Shown here piece after piece: positions 52,274 through 60,033 of a DNA stretch of 64,000 nt. The notes below the pieces were generated by a model. The model saw only the letters and a program-made list of their open reading frames with translations. It was not told the DNA's origin and searched no databases. Every line of letters starts with the position of its first letter. The stretch's first letter is position 1. Origin of the DNA: Butyrivibrio sp. VCB2006 (GTDB lineage Bacteria; Bacillota; Clostridia; Lachnospirales; Lachnospiraceae); NCBI RefSeq assembly GCF_000420945.1, contig NZ_ATVX01000009.1, positions 1-64,000 on the forward strand, given 5' to 3'. Made by a program: the position numbers and the translations under genes.

Positions 52274-52576
52274 TTATGGATGTCTGAACCCGCCTCGCAT
52301 ATCTCCTCTTCCCATTGGTGGATGTCCTGGTCTCGGGCCGGGTCTCATGCCAACGGGCGGTCTTCTGTTACTTGCAAGAACCGCTCCTCCTATTGCCGCG
52401 ATAGTACTACCCAATATTGTTCCAACACTACTCGTGTTTTCTTCAGCTTCATTATTTGTTCCGGTCATATTCCCACTGTCCTGTGAACAATCCGGCACAG
52501 GCAATGGCGCTCCACAATACGGACAGACATTTACGTCATCATTGCTTCTCTGTTCGCAATATTCACATCTAACCAT
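52274..52576 (-). CDS. Zinc-ribbon protein with Pro/Gly/Arg-rich tail (100 aa)
   Basis: N-terminal zinc ribbon CEYCEQR...CPYCG (residues 4-22), an acidic/Ser linker, a hydrophobic Gly/Ala segment (VGTILGSTIAAIGGAVLA) that could cross a membrane, and a PRPGHPPMGRG-type disordered tail. Placed 2 bp after the lipoprotein gene stop, so co-transcribed. Function unknown. Confidence 0.6.
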   Translation of the reverse strand: MVRCEYCEQRSNDDVNVCPYCGAPLPVPDCSQDSGNMTGTNNEAEENTSSVGTILGSTIAAIGGAVLASNRRPPVGMRPGPRPGHPPMGRGDMRGGFRHP

Positions 52577-52578
52577 AT

Positions 52579-53982
52579 TTACAACACCTGCTTTCCATTT
52601 ACATAAAGATGTTGCCCGTTGGCCGTAATGCTATCAAGGTCGCCTTCAAAATCAGATATATAGCTATCTCCGGTCAGGGTCCATGTGCTGCCATCATTCA
52701 AGTTTACAGTTACGTTTCCGGCTGCGCCATCTTCGTTGATGGCGCCTTCATAGGTACTATTACTCAGGTTGATCTCAAGACTAGAGATTTCATCTACCGT
52801 TATGCTGCCTTCCAGCTTCTGATCCGTGGCATTCATGGTACAATCGCCGCCGTTGTTTCCATCTTTTCCCCATCTTCCCGAAGAAACAATGAGCAGACTT
52901 CCTGCGTCTGACAATGTAAGGTCTGCATTATTAAGATTGATGGTACTGGCAGTATTAGTGCAATAGAACATTGCTCCGCTGTTTGAGGTCATGCTTCCGC
53001 CATTCATTGTAAAAACGCTGGTTCCTTCATCAGCATCACCCGAAGCACTTTGGTATAAAAGCACATTTGCCTTTATACTTCCTTCTTTGGTGGATTGATC
53101 ATTTCCAGTTAAAGTACAATCATTGAGGGTAACACTGTTTTTGCCTTCAATGATAACTGCTCTAGAGTTCTCTGAAATACAATCGGCATTGCTGACTGTG
53201 ATCTCTGCAGTACTATAAATAGCAGGGCATCCACTTGAACCTGTAGATGTATAAACTCCACCATCAACGACGAGTGTCCCTCCGCCTCTGTCTGATCTTA
53301 TTGCCGCCTTGCTGGCACTTGTCACTGTAAGATTATTTGCGTAAAGAGTTCCTCCTCCGGCAACCTGTATTCCTCCTGCGCCGCCACCTGTCACATCGAC
53401 AGTAGAATCAGAAATATAGATGGTGCCATTCTCATAGGCAAAGACGCCGGTAGCATTCTCGGCATCTGCAGTTATCTTGCTGTCTTTTATTGTGAGCGTA
53501 GCATTTCCATAAACTCTGACAGCAGCATTAACTCCATAAAAGCTTGAGTCATCTGCACTTGTTGCATCACCGCTGCTCTTTTGAATTGTGGACCCTGAGA
53601 TCGACGCCGTTATATCTCCGGATACATCAACTGCACTCTCGTCGCTTTCTGTTGCCGTGTATGTCTCTCCTGTTATTTCATCACCATCCTGAAGCGTAGA
53701 AGATGCAGCTGTTGTAGATGAATCTGATGACTCAGATTTCTTTTTTGAGCCGCCCTTTTCTTTTGATTTACTTTCAGAGTTTTTTTCTGAATGTTTATTC
53801 TCTGAGCTTTCTGAAGAAGCAGCATCCGCTGATGCCTCCTGCTCAGAATCCGTCTCAGAACTTGTGACAGATTCTGTTGCGCTGCTGCTCTCTTTTGCAT
53901 CAACTGTATTTGTATTTTCTCCGCAGGCAGTGAGCATTATGCTTCCACCAATTAGCAGAGCTGTTAGCATTTTTCTTTTCAT
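52579..53982 (-). CDS. Beta-helix surface lipoprotein (467 aa)
   Basis: The start at 53982 follows AGGAGGC. A lipoprotein signal ends in LTAC, giving lipid attachment at Cys20. A Ser/Glu/Lys-rich linker covers about 25-120. From 140 to the end the sequence is a right-handed beta-helix-like repeat with many NxT/S and LTIKDSKITAD-type strands, as in pectate-lyase-fold adhesins or carbohydrate-binding proteins. No catalytic residues are evident. Probably anchored outside the membrane; ligand unknown. Confidence 0.75.
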   Translation of the reverse strand: MKRKMLTALLIGGSIMLTACGENTNTVDAKESSSATESVTSSETDSEQEASADAASSESSENKHSEKNSESKSKEKGGSKKKSESSDSSTTAASSTLQDGDEITGETYTATESDESAVDVSGDITASISGSTIQKSSGDATSADDSSFYGVNAAVRVYGNATLTIKDSKITADAENATGVFAYENGTIYISDSTVDVTGGGAGGIQVAGGGTLYANNLTVTSASKAAIRSDRGGGTLVVDGGVYTSTGSSGCPAIYSTAEITVSNADCISENSRAVIIEGKNSVTLNDCTLTGNDQSTKEGSIKANVLLYQSASGDADEGTSVFTMNGGSMTSNSGAMFYCTNTASTINLNNADLTLSDAGSLLIVSSGRWGKDGNNGGDCTMNATDQKLEGSITVDEISSLEINLSNSTYEGAINEDGAAGNVTVNLNDGSTWTLTGDSYISDFEGDLDSITANGQHLYVNGKQVL

Positions 53983-54055
53983 GATAAAAGCCTCCTGACT
54001 ATCGTTGTCGTTACGATAATCATAGAGGCTCTTCCTAAAATTTCCCTTAATGTTT

Positions 54056-54544
54056 TTAACCATTTAATGCTTCTTTTGCGTGCCCAACATAAATGTCAGC
54101 ATTTTCTAATATCCTCTGCTTTTCTTCTTCGCTTAAGGCTCTTATAACTTTGGCCGGACTTCCATATGCCATCATTCCATCCGGTATGACCATATTTTCT
54201 GTTACCAGCGCCCCGGCTCCAATAATACAGTTATCTCCAATCTGAGCACCATTCATTATTATCGCGCCCATTCCAATCAAAACATTATTGCCAACAGTGC
54301 AGCCATGGACAATAGCACTATGACCTATAGTTACATTATCTCCAACGCTCAGCTTAAAATGCTTATCCACATGAAGGCATGCGAGATCCTGTATGTTTGT
54401 TCTTTCTCCTATCACAATTTCTCTGGAGTCACCTCTTATCACAGCGTTATACCAAACACCACAATCTTTTCCTATAGTTACGTCTCCAATAACCTGGGCC
54501 CCAGGTGCTATGAAAACACTTTTATCGATCATGTTTACATACAT
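54056..54544 (-). CDS. Gamma-carbonic-anhydrase-like hexapeptide protein (162 aa)
   Basis: A left-handed beta-helix protein of the PaaY/YrdA group. Visible hexapeptide repeats: VIGDVTIGKDCGVWYNAVIRGD, LACLHVD, VTIGHSAIVHGC, VLIGMGAIIMNGAQIGDNCIIGAGALV. The three metal-site His residues (in LHVD and GHSAIVHG) are present, so zinc or iron binding and possible carbonic anhydrase activity are expected. The start may be 54544 or 54532. Confidence 0.85.
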   Translation of the reverse strand: MYVNMIDKSVFIAPGAQVIGDVTIGKDCGVWYNAVIRGDSREIVIGERTNIQDLACLHVDKHFKLSVGDNVTIGHSAIVHGCTVGNNVLIGMGAIIMNGAQIGDNCIIGAGALVTENMVIPDGMMAYGSPAKVIRALSEEEKQRILENADIYVGHAKEALNG

Positions 54545-54709
54545 CCTTTCACTTATAATATAGACTTAATAACGCTGCTCAGTTCCTCAGCATATCTACA
54601 GCCTCTCAAGTCCTTCGTGGGCAAGTGTATCTGTGTCCGTATTCATTTTCTTGGCTGGCGATAAAATGATCTTCAATATCTTTTCTCCCCTTACGCATCA
54701 AGAACAACG

Positions 54710-55264
54710 TTAATGGAAAAATCCCGTTCCCCAGAACCCGGCTTTGGTTTCTTTTGCAAAAAGTTCTGCGGCTGCAAGCCGCTCTTTATATTTCGTATTT
54801 GGCTCTATGGTCATGGTCCTTGCATAACCATTTTTCAAAAGGATTTCATTTACCATTGTGCTCTTGTCATGAAGATAAACGTAGCACAAGGTGCGGCCGT
54901 ATTCGTCCAGGATTTCCTGATCAAATTCAAGATAAACGGTGTTACCTTCAAGAAGATTTGTCGTATACTCTGATGCCTCTTTTCCTTCTTCAGTGTTTTC
55001 TTTTACAGACTCATCTGCAACACTCTCAGGAGTATCAATACCTATAAGTCTTACCCTGGTATCCTGTCCATCGATGTCGACAATAATGGTGTCCCCATCG
55101 ACTACTCTGACAACTTCATATGGTCCTGACAGCTCTGCTGTCAGGTCACTAATCGTGCTCTTAGCGAAGAGGACCGCGATATAAATCATGAGGAGTATTG
55201 CCACGGTAGTGGCAACAGCAATTATATATTTAGCTGTCCTGTTTTTCTTTCTACGTTTCCCCAT
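54710..55264 (-). CDS. Membrane-anchored thermonuclease (SNc-type, 184 aa)
   Basis: A basic N-terminus and a membrane segment (residues 10-35) precede a staphylococcal-nuclease-like domain. The active site is complete: VDGDT (55-59), RLIGIDTPE (Arg72, Asp77, Glu80) and EYGRTLCYV (Arg). Calcium-dependent cleavage of DNA and RNA outside the membrane is expected. The start at 55264 sits 1 nt after the previous stop. Thermonucleases often accompany mobile elements. Confidence 0.85.
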   Translation of the reverse strand: MGKRRKKNRTAKYIIAVATTVAILLMIYIAVLFAKSTISDLTAELSGPYEVVRVVDGDTIIVDIDGQDTRVRLIGIDTPESVADESVKENTEEGKEASEYTTNLLEGNTVYLEFDQEILDEYGRTLCYVYLHDKSTMVNEILLKNGYARTMTIEPNTKYKERLAAAELFAKETKAGFWGTGFFH

Positions 55265-55265
55265 A

Positions 55266-55601
55266 TTAGAGCCCCAGAATTGTGAAGCAGCCATGTTCCT
55301 TCAGGACATCTTTTGCCCAGGCATCTGCTTCATCATAGAGATCTAAACTTTCGGTATCATCCTCTGGGATGAAACTCTTTACAGCCTTCCAGTTCTCTGC
55401 TGAAACCTCCACCATTTCATATGGATCATAGCCGGGCACGGCTTGATGAAGAGCATCATAAAAACCCTTATGATTCACCAGTTCATCATCATGAAGGTCG
55501 ATGGAATCCTTACTCCAGAAGGTTTCCTTATCCCATTTTCCTTTATAAAACTCGTGGTATGCCGTGCTTTCTCTCTGATCATCTGTCACAAAATATTTCA
55601 T
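55266..55601 (-). CDS. Hypothetical protein (111 aa)
   Basis: Unrecognised acidic, Asp/Glu/Trp-rich soluble protein: YHEFYKGKWDKETFWSKDSID, then PGYDPYEMVEV and DEADAWAKDVLKEHG. The start at 55601 is taken from a GGAAAG site. It is directly followed by the nuclease gene, so an inhibitor or partner role is possible but not shown. Confidence 0.5.
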   Translation of the reverse strand: MKYFVTDDQRESTAYHEFYKGKWDKETFWSKDSIDLHDDELVNHKGFYDALHQAVPGYDPYEMVEVSAENWKAVKSFIPEDDTESLDLYDEADAWAKDVLKEHGCFTILGL

Positions 55602-55660
55602 ATTCTTCTTTCCGCCTGAACTCAAGGCTGCAACTACGTTGTGGGTCTGCCAGATATGGC

Positions 55661-55706
55661 AAAAAGTGAACCGGACAGGGTGCCTAAGCACCCTGGTTCA
55701 CGTTTT
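55661..55706. terminator. Bidirectional terminator after the relaxase operon
   Basis: GTGAACC plus AGGGTGC pair with GCACCCT plus GGTTCAC (55666-55701, with a 4-nt bulge). The stem is flanked by TTTTT on the plus strand and AAAAA on the left, giving T-runs in both directions. Confidence 0.75.
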
Positions 55707-55719
55707 TGGCAAGCAATGC

Positions 55720-55844
55720 AACCGGGTACCCGGTTACATTTTTCCAAATTTCCGATCGGTCGGAATTTTGCAAAAATGCTTGTTAGGGGAGGCCCCTAAT
55801 ACCCCATTCAAATTTTCCAAATTTGAAGCAACGCCCTTCCGGGC
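55720..55844. other. Hairpin cluster downstream of the relaxase (candidate oriT or replication-related site)
   Basis: Four inverted repeats in 125 bp: perfect 16-bp palindrome AACCGGGTACCCGGTT (55720-55735); TTCCGA/TCGGAA (55750-55765); TTAGGGG/CCCCTAA (55783-55799); GCCC/GGGC (55833-55844). The region does not code. Its place beside the relaxase gene makes an origin of transfer possible, but no nic-site consensus is recognisable. Confidence 0.4.
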
Positions 55845-55874
55845 TAAGTACTGATTTCTGTTCACCAAGCAGGA

Positions 55875-57347
55875 TTATTTACTGCGCTCCCGCTCATCTT
55901 TTTCAAGGAAATCATGAACTCCGTCATGGTCTCTATCTAAGATTATATCAATATTTTTTCTCGCTACGGCAATTTCTGTATAATCTCTTCTGGCTTTTTG
56001 ATAATCCTTGTAAAGCTCAGATTTTTTAACTTTCAGCTCTGCATATTCAGCCTTTAATTCCTTGATGGTTGGAAGCTTACCACCCTCATATTCTTTGAAA
56101 TGTTTTCTGGCTTCCTCGTGATCCATGATGTCTTTCAGGAGCTCTTCTTTAACCTTTTTACTATATCCTGACTTCTTATATTTCTGATAGGAATCATTAG
56201 TCTGTATGTAAGTTATGATGGCGCCCTGGAGCTCTTTTATCTTTTCCATTCGTTCGTCCATGCCTTTGATTTTCAGCCTCAATGATTCGTAAGTATCAAA
56301 GAGTTTTTTGTGAACACTCTTCAGATCATCATAAGAATTCACGTCCATATCTGACAGAAAACTTAAGGTCTTGGCGGTCTGTTTCAGGTTGAATTGCTTT
56401 GCCCAGCGTTCATATCCGGAGCCTTTTCCTTCCTGGATCTTCTTCTGAACATCGATCAAAAGGCTAAGCTTTTCATCCCTTGACAATATGTCAGGAATCA
56501 TGGTTTTGATGCGTCTTCCAGCCAGTTCTTCGTACTGATTATCTTTTCCTTTTATCACAGGAACAGCTTCGCCACGGATCCTTTTTTCTATATCTTCACG
56601 AGTGTAACCTGCGCCCAAAGAACCTATTCTGGCAAAAGTTTTCTGCCCCTCGCACTTTAGTTTTGTATGTTTTCCGGACTCATCAACATCGATGTTGTAT
56701 TTTGTTTTTAGCAGTTCAACCAGTGCCTTAAATGACGCCGGTTTTTCTTTTAACGCATCGTCGATAGCGGTCCTGATATAGTCGCGATGTGAAGGTTTCT
56801 TATGATCACCGAGCCACTTGCCATAGGTGTTATTGCCATGCTTTGGATTCTTTATGACTGACAGATTATTCTCCAGACAGATGATGTCATTGACCTTCCT
56901 GAGAGCAAAACTCGAGCCCCAGAAGTTTCGAAATTTCTTCCTGGAATCCATAGAAACCGAGTTGAAAATAATGTGATTATGGATATGTTTTTTGTCTGTA
57001 TGCGTTGCCACAATGAACTGATAATTGCCCTTGGTGAACCTCATGGCCAGGTCATATCCAAGCTTATTAGCCTGTTCCGGAGATATCTCTCCCGGGGCAA
57101 AAGCCTGACGAATCTGATATGCAATCACATCAGATTTAGCTCCAATTTTGCCATGATCTCTGTCGTAAATCTGCCTGACAAAAGTAAATTCTTCGGTAAC
57201 AGTTTCCTGATCACAGCGGTAGGAACTTATGTATTTCCCCTCTTCCGTCTTATCAGGATTTTTTGCATAATCAGTCCTCAGACCAAGTGATGTTGTTAAT
57301 GATGTTCCGCTATGCGCATGCATGGGAATTAGTCTTGTTGTTGCCAT
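55875..57347 (-). CDS. MOBP-type relaxase (490 aa)
   Basis: Nicks and carries DNA at oriT in conjugative transfer. The N-terminal relaxase domain has the metal-binding triad HIHNH at residues 121-125. The N-terminal Tyr residues (Tyr27, Tyr39) are candidates for the nicking tyrosine. The C-terminal 200 residues are coiled coil (KIKELQGAIITYIQ, KVKKSELYKDYQKARRDY) that may contact the coupling apparatus. The start at 57347 follows TGGAGAAAAAC. It is directly downstream of mobC. Confidence 0.88.
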   Translation of the reverse strand: MATTRLIPMHAHSGTSLTTSLGLRTDYAKNPDKTEEGKYISSYRCDQETVTEEFTFVRQIYDRDHGKIGAKSDVIAYQIRQAFAPGEISPEQANKLGYDLAMRFTKGNYQFIVATHTDKKHIHNHIIFNSVSMDSRKKFRNFWGSSFALRKVNDIICLENNLSVIKNPKHGNNTYGKWLGDHKKPSHRDYIRTAIDDALKEKPASFKALVELLKTKYNIDVDESGKHTKLKCEGQKTFARIGSLGAGYTREDIEKRIRGEAVPVIKGKDNQYEELAGRRIKTMIPDILSRDEKLSLLIDVQKKIQEGKGSGYERWAKQFNLKQTAKTLSFLSDMDVNSYDDLKSVHKKLFDTYESLRLKIKGMDERMEKIKELQGAIITYIQTNDSYQKYKKSGYSKKVKEELLKDIMDHEEARKHFKEYEGGKLPTIKELKAEYAELKVKKSELYKDYQKARRDYTEIAVARKNIDIILDRDHDGVHDFLEKDERERSK

Positions 57348-57386
57348 GTTTTTCTCCAAAAAATGGCAGGCATTTGTAGCCCGCCA

Positions 57387-57737
57387 TCACGATTTTGTTA
57401 TCATGTTTACCTGTCTCAGGATTTCTTTTAAAGAGCCCCACAGCTCCTTGTAATTCTTCTGTATTTCTTCCAGATCGTTCTTATAAACGCCGCCGGTTTC
57501 ATTGGCATGTCTGGCAATCTGATTTAGGTTGTTTGAGGAATATCTAAGGAGCCTTATAGTCTCACTTATCCCTGTAATATCTACGTTTATCACGTAACCA
57601 TCAATAGCCATTTTCCTCAGATATGCACCTGTATTCCTGATGTTCGCCAGCTGTTTTTTCTCGCGGATCAGTCGAAGCTCTTCGTCCGAAACCCATAGTT
57701 TAATTTGATGTGGACGCTGTCTGGTATAGTTCTCCAT
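57387..57737 (-). CDS. mobC: MobC-type relaxosome accessory protein (116 aa)
   Basis: Ribbon-helix-helix-like N-terminus (HQIKLWVSDEELRLIREKKQLA) followed by the MobC helical part (GYVINVDITGISETIRLLRYSSNNLNQIARHANETGGVY), which melts DNA at oriT for the relaxase. It lies 40 bp upstream of the relaxase gene. The Asn-rich NNLNQIA motif is typical. Confidence 0.9.
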   Translation of the reverse strand: MENYTRQRPHQIKLWVSDEELRLIREKKQLANIRNTGAYLRKMAIDGYVINVDITGISETIRLLRYSSNNLNQIARHANETGGVYKNDLEEIQKNYKELWGSLKEILRQVNMITKS

Positions 57738-57740
57738 TCA

Positions 57741-58316
57741 TCACTTCTCCCTGTCAGGCGAATACATTTCAAGAGCCTTTATATCAAGCCTTATTGACTC
57801 CTTCAAATCATCAAGTCTCTTCTCTATTCTCTCGAGCTCTTTTTCAATACTGTTTTTCTGTTTTGCCTCCTTGTAATGCTTAGCTTTACCTACAACACCT
57901 TTATGAATATTTCTGCTTGGCTTAGAGCTCGAAATACTGTCTCTGTCGTCATAACCATCATGGGTATCAGGAACATCAACGCCCTGTTCCGTGTCCGAGT
58001 AAATCGTCTCTTCTTTTACATCTGGCTTCATCGTCATCTCCTCTTCCTTTCTGTCGAATCTGTGAAATCTGGGGCCTTTATCGGGTCTGTTTTGAAGGTA
58101 AGCATCCATCTTTTCTCTGGCATAGGAATCTAGCGCTGCAGCGTTCTTATCCTTTGCTATATGCCCCTTAAATTCATCTCTATGGGCACTTATGTATCCG
58201 TTTATGATATGAACATCTACGCCCTTTTTTGAAGCGTATTTTGCTATGTTCATAAATTCACCCGGGGATGAGTTTTTCTTTGAATCCGGGGCTATATTTT
58301 CGTTTTTCTCACTCAT
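57741..58316 (-). CDS. Mobile-element hypothetical protein (191 aa)
   Basis: Unrecognised but typical of the conjugative-element cargo in Clostridia. An N-terminal domain (MNIAKYASKKGVDVHIINGYISAHRDEFKGHI) resembles short HTH-like modules, a disordered acidic middle follows, and the last 50 residues form a coiled coil (EKELERIEKRLDDLKESIRLDIKALEMY). It overlaps its upstream neighbour by 8 nt. Confidence 0.55.
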   Translation of the reverse strand: MSEKNENIAPDSKKNSSPGEFMNIAKYASKKGVDVHIINGYISAHRDEFKGHIAKDKNAAALDSYAREKMDAYLQNRPDKGPRFHRFDRKEEEMTMKPDVKEETIYSDTEQGVDVPDTHDGYDDRDSISSSKPSRNIHKGVVGKAKHYKEAKQKNSIEKELERIEKRLDDLKESIRLDIKALEMYSPDREK

Positions 58317-58662
58317 TCTTTTGCCCTTTCTTCAAATCCAGCTCCTCATAAAACTTTGTATCCCGCTCCAGCATCTGGTCTGTAAAAGACTCCATTTTAT
58401 CCAGGCAATAATTTAGCCAAGGCTCATCATACAGAAGCCTTATATACATGTCTCTGATAGCCATGTAATCATCAAAAAACAGACATGTCCTGATGGTATC
58501 CGTCATCTTTTTAGTCTCTTTATCTCGGACCACATGCGAGAAACGGATTATTCTTTTATAGCGACTGTTTTTGTCGAGCTTTATTGCTGTCACTATCAGA
58601 TTGAACTCATCAAAACACAGCTCCTGTTTGAACTTTTCGTTTGTATGTATTGTGCTGATCAT
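58309..58662 (-). CDS. Mobile-element hypothetical protein (117 aa)
   Basis: Unrecognised. A mix of strands and helices: FDEFNLIVTAIKLDKNSRYKRIIRF and then TCLFFDDYMAIRDMYIRLLYDEPWLNYCLDKM. No metal or catalytic motif. It lies between the SSB gene and the coiled-coil gene with the same operon spacing. Confidence 0.5.
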   Translation of the reverse strand: MISTIHTNEKFKQELCFDEFNLIVTAIKLDKNSRYKRIIRFSHVVRDKETKKMTDTIRTCLFFDDYMAIRDMYIRLLYDEPWLNYCLDKMESFTDQMLERDTKFYEELDLKKGQKNE

Positions 58663-58708
58663 GCTGTCCTCTTTTTATGAAAGCCAGGGCAATGCCCTGG
58701 CCTTATCT

Positions 58709-59098
58709 TTACTTGAATGGCAGATTTTCATCGTCCGGCATAGAGAATGTTTCCTCTGCTTCTGATGATCCTGAGCCCTTGCTATCTGCAAATTCCTGAT
58801 CTTCTGCAACAACATCTGTCGTGTACACCCGCACACCATCCTTGTTGGTATAGCTGCCAGTCTGTATGCGACCTACAACAGCCACTTTCATTCCCTTTTT
58901 GAAATACTTTCCGGCAAAATCTGCGGAAGACCCGAAAGCAACTATGCCTATAAAATCAGCTGTCTGTTCCTCTTCTGTCTTCTTGGATCTTCTCCTGTCA
59001 ACCGCAAGTGTATACCTGGTTACAGATGTCGAATTGTCCTGGGCAGGCTTCACATCAGGATCCTTTGTGAGCCTCCCCATAAGTTCTACTTTGTTCAT
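58709..59098 (-). CDS. ssb: Single-stranded DNA-binding protein (129 aa)
   Basis: OB fold of SSB: MNKVELMGRLTKDPDVKP, TRYTLAVDRR, ADFIGIVAFGSSADFAGKYFKKGMKVAVVGRI, VVAEDQEF. The acidic C-terminus ends DDENLPFK, close to the DDxIPF tip used for partner docking. Conjugative elements often carry their own ssb for protecting transferred DNA. Confidence 0.93.
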   Translation of the reverse strand: MNKVELMGRLTKDPDVKPAQDNSTSVTRYTLAVDRRRSKKTEEEQTADFIGIVAFGSSADFAGKYFKKGMKVAVVGRIQTGSYTNKDGVRVYTTDVVAEDQEFADSKGSGSSEAEETFSMPDDENLPFK

Positions 59099-59110
59099 GG
59101 CTTCTCCTCC

Positions 59111-59746
59111 TTAGTCGAATGCATTTGTATCGTCATAAGATGTTTCCTGCTCATCCTCAAACTGATATGCTTCCTCAAATTCCTCCGCTTCTTCCTGATC
59201 TTTCTTTGGCTTATATACCCAGTAGTAGAAGATCACTCCAACTCCTGCCAGGCCTATGAGGATAAACACCATGATCAGGGAAGCACTTCCTGACTTCTTA
59301 GGCTGTTCCGGCTCAGGTTCCTGGGGAACTTCCGGCTCTTTGGGTTCTTCCACCAGAGGTGTCTCCTCTTCCTTAATCTGAACTGTTCCATCTTCTTCCT
59401 CTGCTTTTTCAGCGAGTGCTAACAAGTCTCTCTCCTTAGTCGTATCAAGGAAATAAACGTTATTGTTCTCTTTATCAAGATCGATGATCAGGTAGAATAC
59501 ATTTCCCGCATCAGTTGCTATTGTGTAGAACTGTTTTGAGCCATTCAGGACATTATCTATCACAGTGCCCGTTCCATCATATGACAGCGGTGTGTGGTCA
59601 TCCTCCTGCACAGGTGCGGTTTCAGGATTCTCCGGAAGGGTCTGTGTCTCTTCAGATTCAACCGGATCTCCCTGTGCCATTACAGGCACAGTAAACATGT
59701 TTATCAGAAGCCCCATCAGGGCTAATGTCTTAACCACTTTCTTCAT
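59111..59746 (-). CDS. CD1107/DUF4366-family mobile element membrane protein (211 aa)
   Basis: A signal peptide (residues 1-25), an extracytoplasmic domain (QFYTIATDAGNVFYLIIDLDKENNNVYFL), an acidic Pro/Glu spacer (EEPKEPEVPQEPEPEQPKK) and one membrane segment near residues 160-180. This matches the DUF4366 group in Tn1549-like conjugative transposons. Surface role in the transfer apparatus is inferred. It overlaps the DUF4315 gene by 4 nt. Confidence 0.8.
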   Translation of the reverse strand: MKKVVKTLALMGLLINMFTVPVMAQGDPVESEETQTLPENPETAPVQEDDHTPLSYDGTGTVIDNVLNGSKQFYTIATDAGNVFYLIIDLDKENNNVYFLDTTKERDLLALAEKAEEEDGTVQIKEEETPLVEEPKEPEVPQEPEPEQPKKSGSASLIMVFILIGLAGVGVIFYYWVYKPKKDQEEAEEFEEAYQFEDEQETSYDDTNAFD

Positions 59747-60021
59747 ACTGCTTTTTCCTCCAACTCTTCTTTCTGAGGTGCCTTTACAGGCTCTGAGACA
59801 GGCTTCCCTGACTTTATACTGGCCAAAAGAGCTCCCAGCTCCTCCGGGGAAATATTCAAAGCCCTTATACTTGAAACCATCTGGGCATTTTCAGCTTCCA
59901 GCCTCTTGTTCTCAAGGCTCCTTATCCTGTCGTTACAAGCTTTAAGTTTTTCTTCCAGTGCTTTCTTTTTCTCAAGCTCTTTCTCGATATCAACAGCAAT
60001 CTTCTCCATTACCTTATCCAT
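59743..60021 (-). CDS. DUF4315-family protein (92 aa)
   Basis: A coiled-coil protein: VMEKIAVDIEKELEKKKALEEKLKACNDRIRSLENKRLEAEN, then NISPEELGALLASIKSGKP, typical of DUF4315 found beside NlpC/P60 and DUF4366 genes in conjugative transposons. Structural or regulatory role unknown. Confidence 0.82.
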   Translation of the reverse strand: MDKVMEKIAVDIEKELEKKKALEEKLKACNDRIRSLENKRLEAENAQMVSSIRALNISPEELGALLASIKSGKPVSEPVKAPQKEELEEKAV

Positions 60022-60033
60022 CTACTCTCCTCC

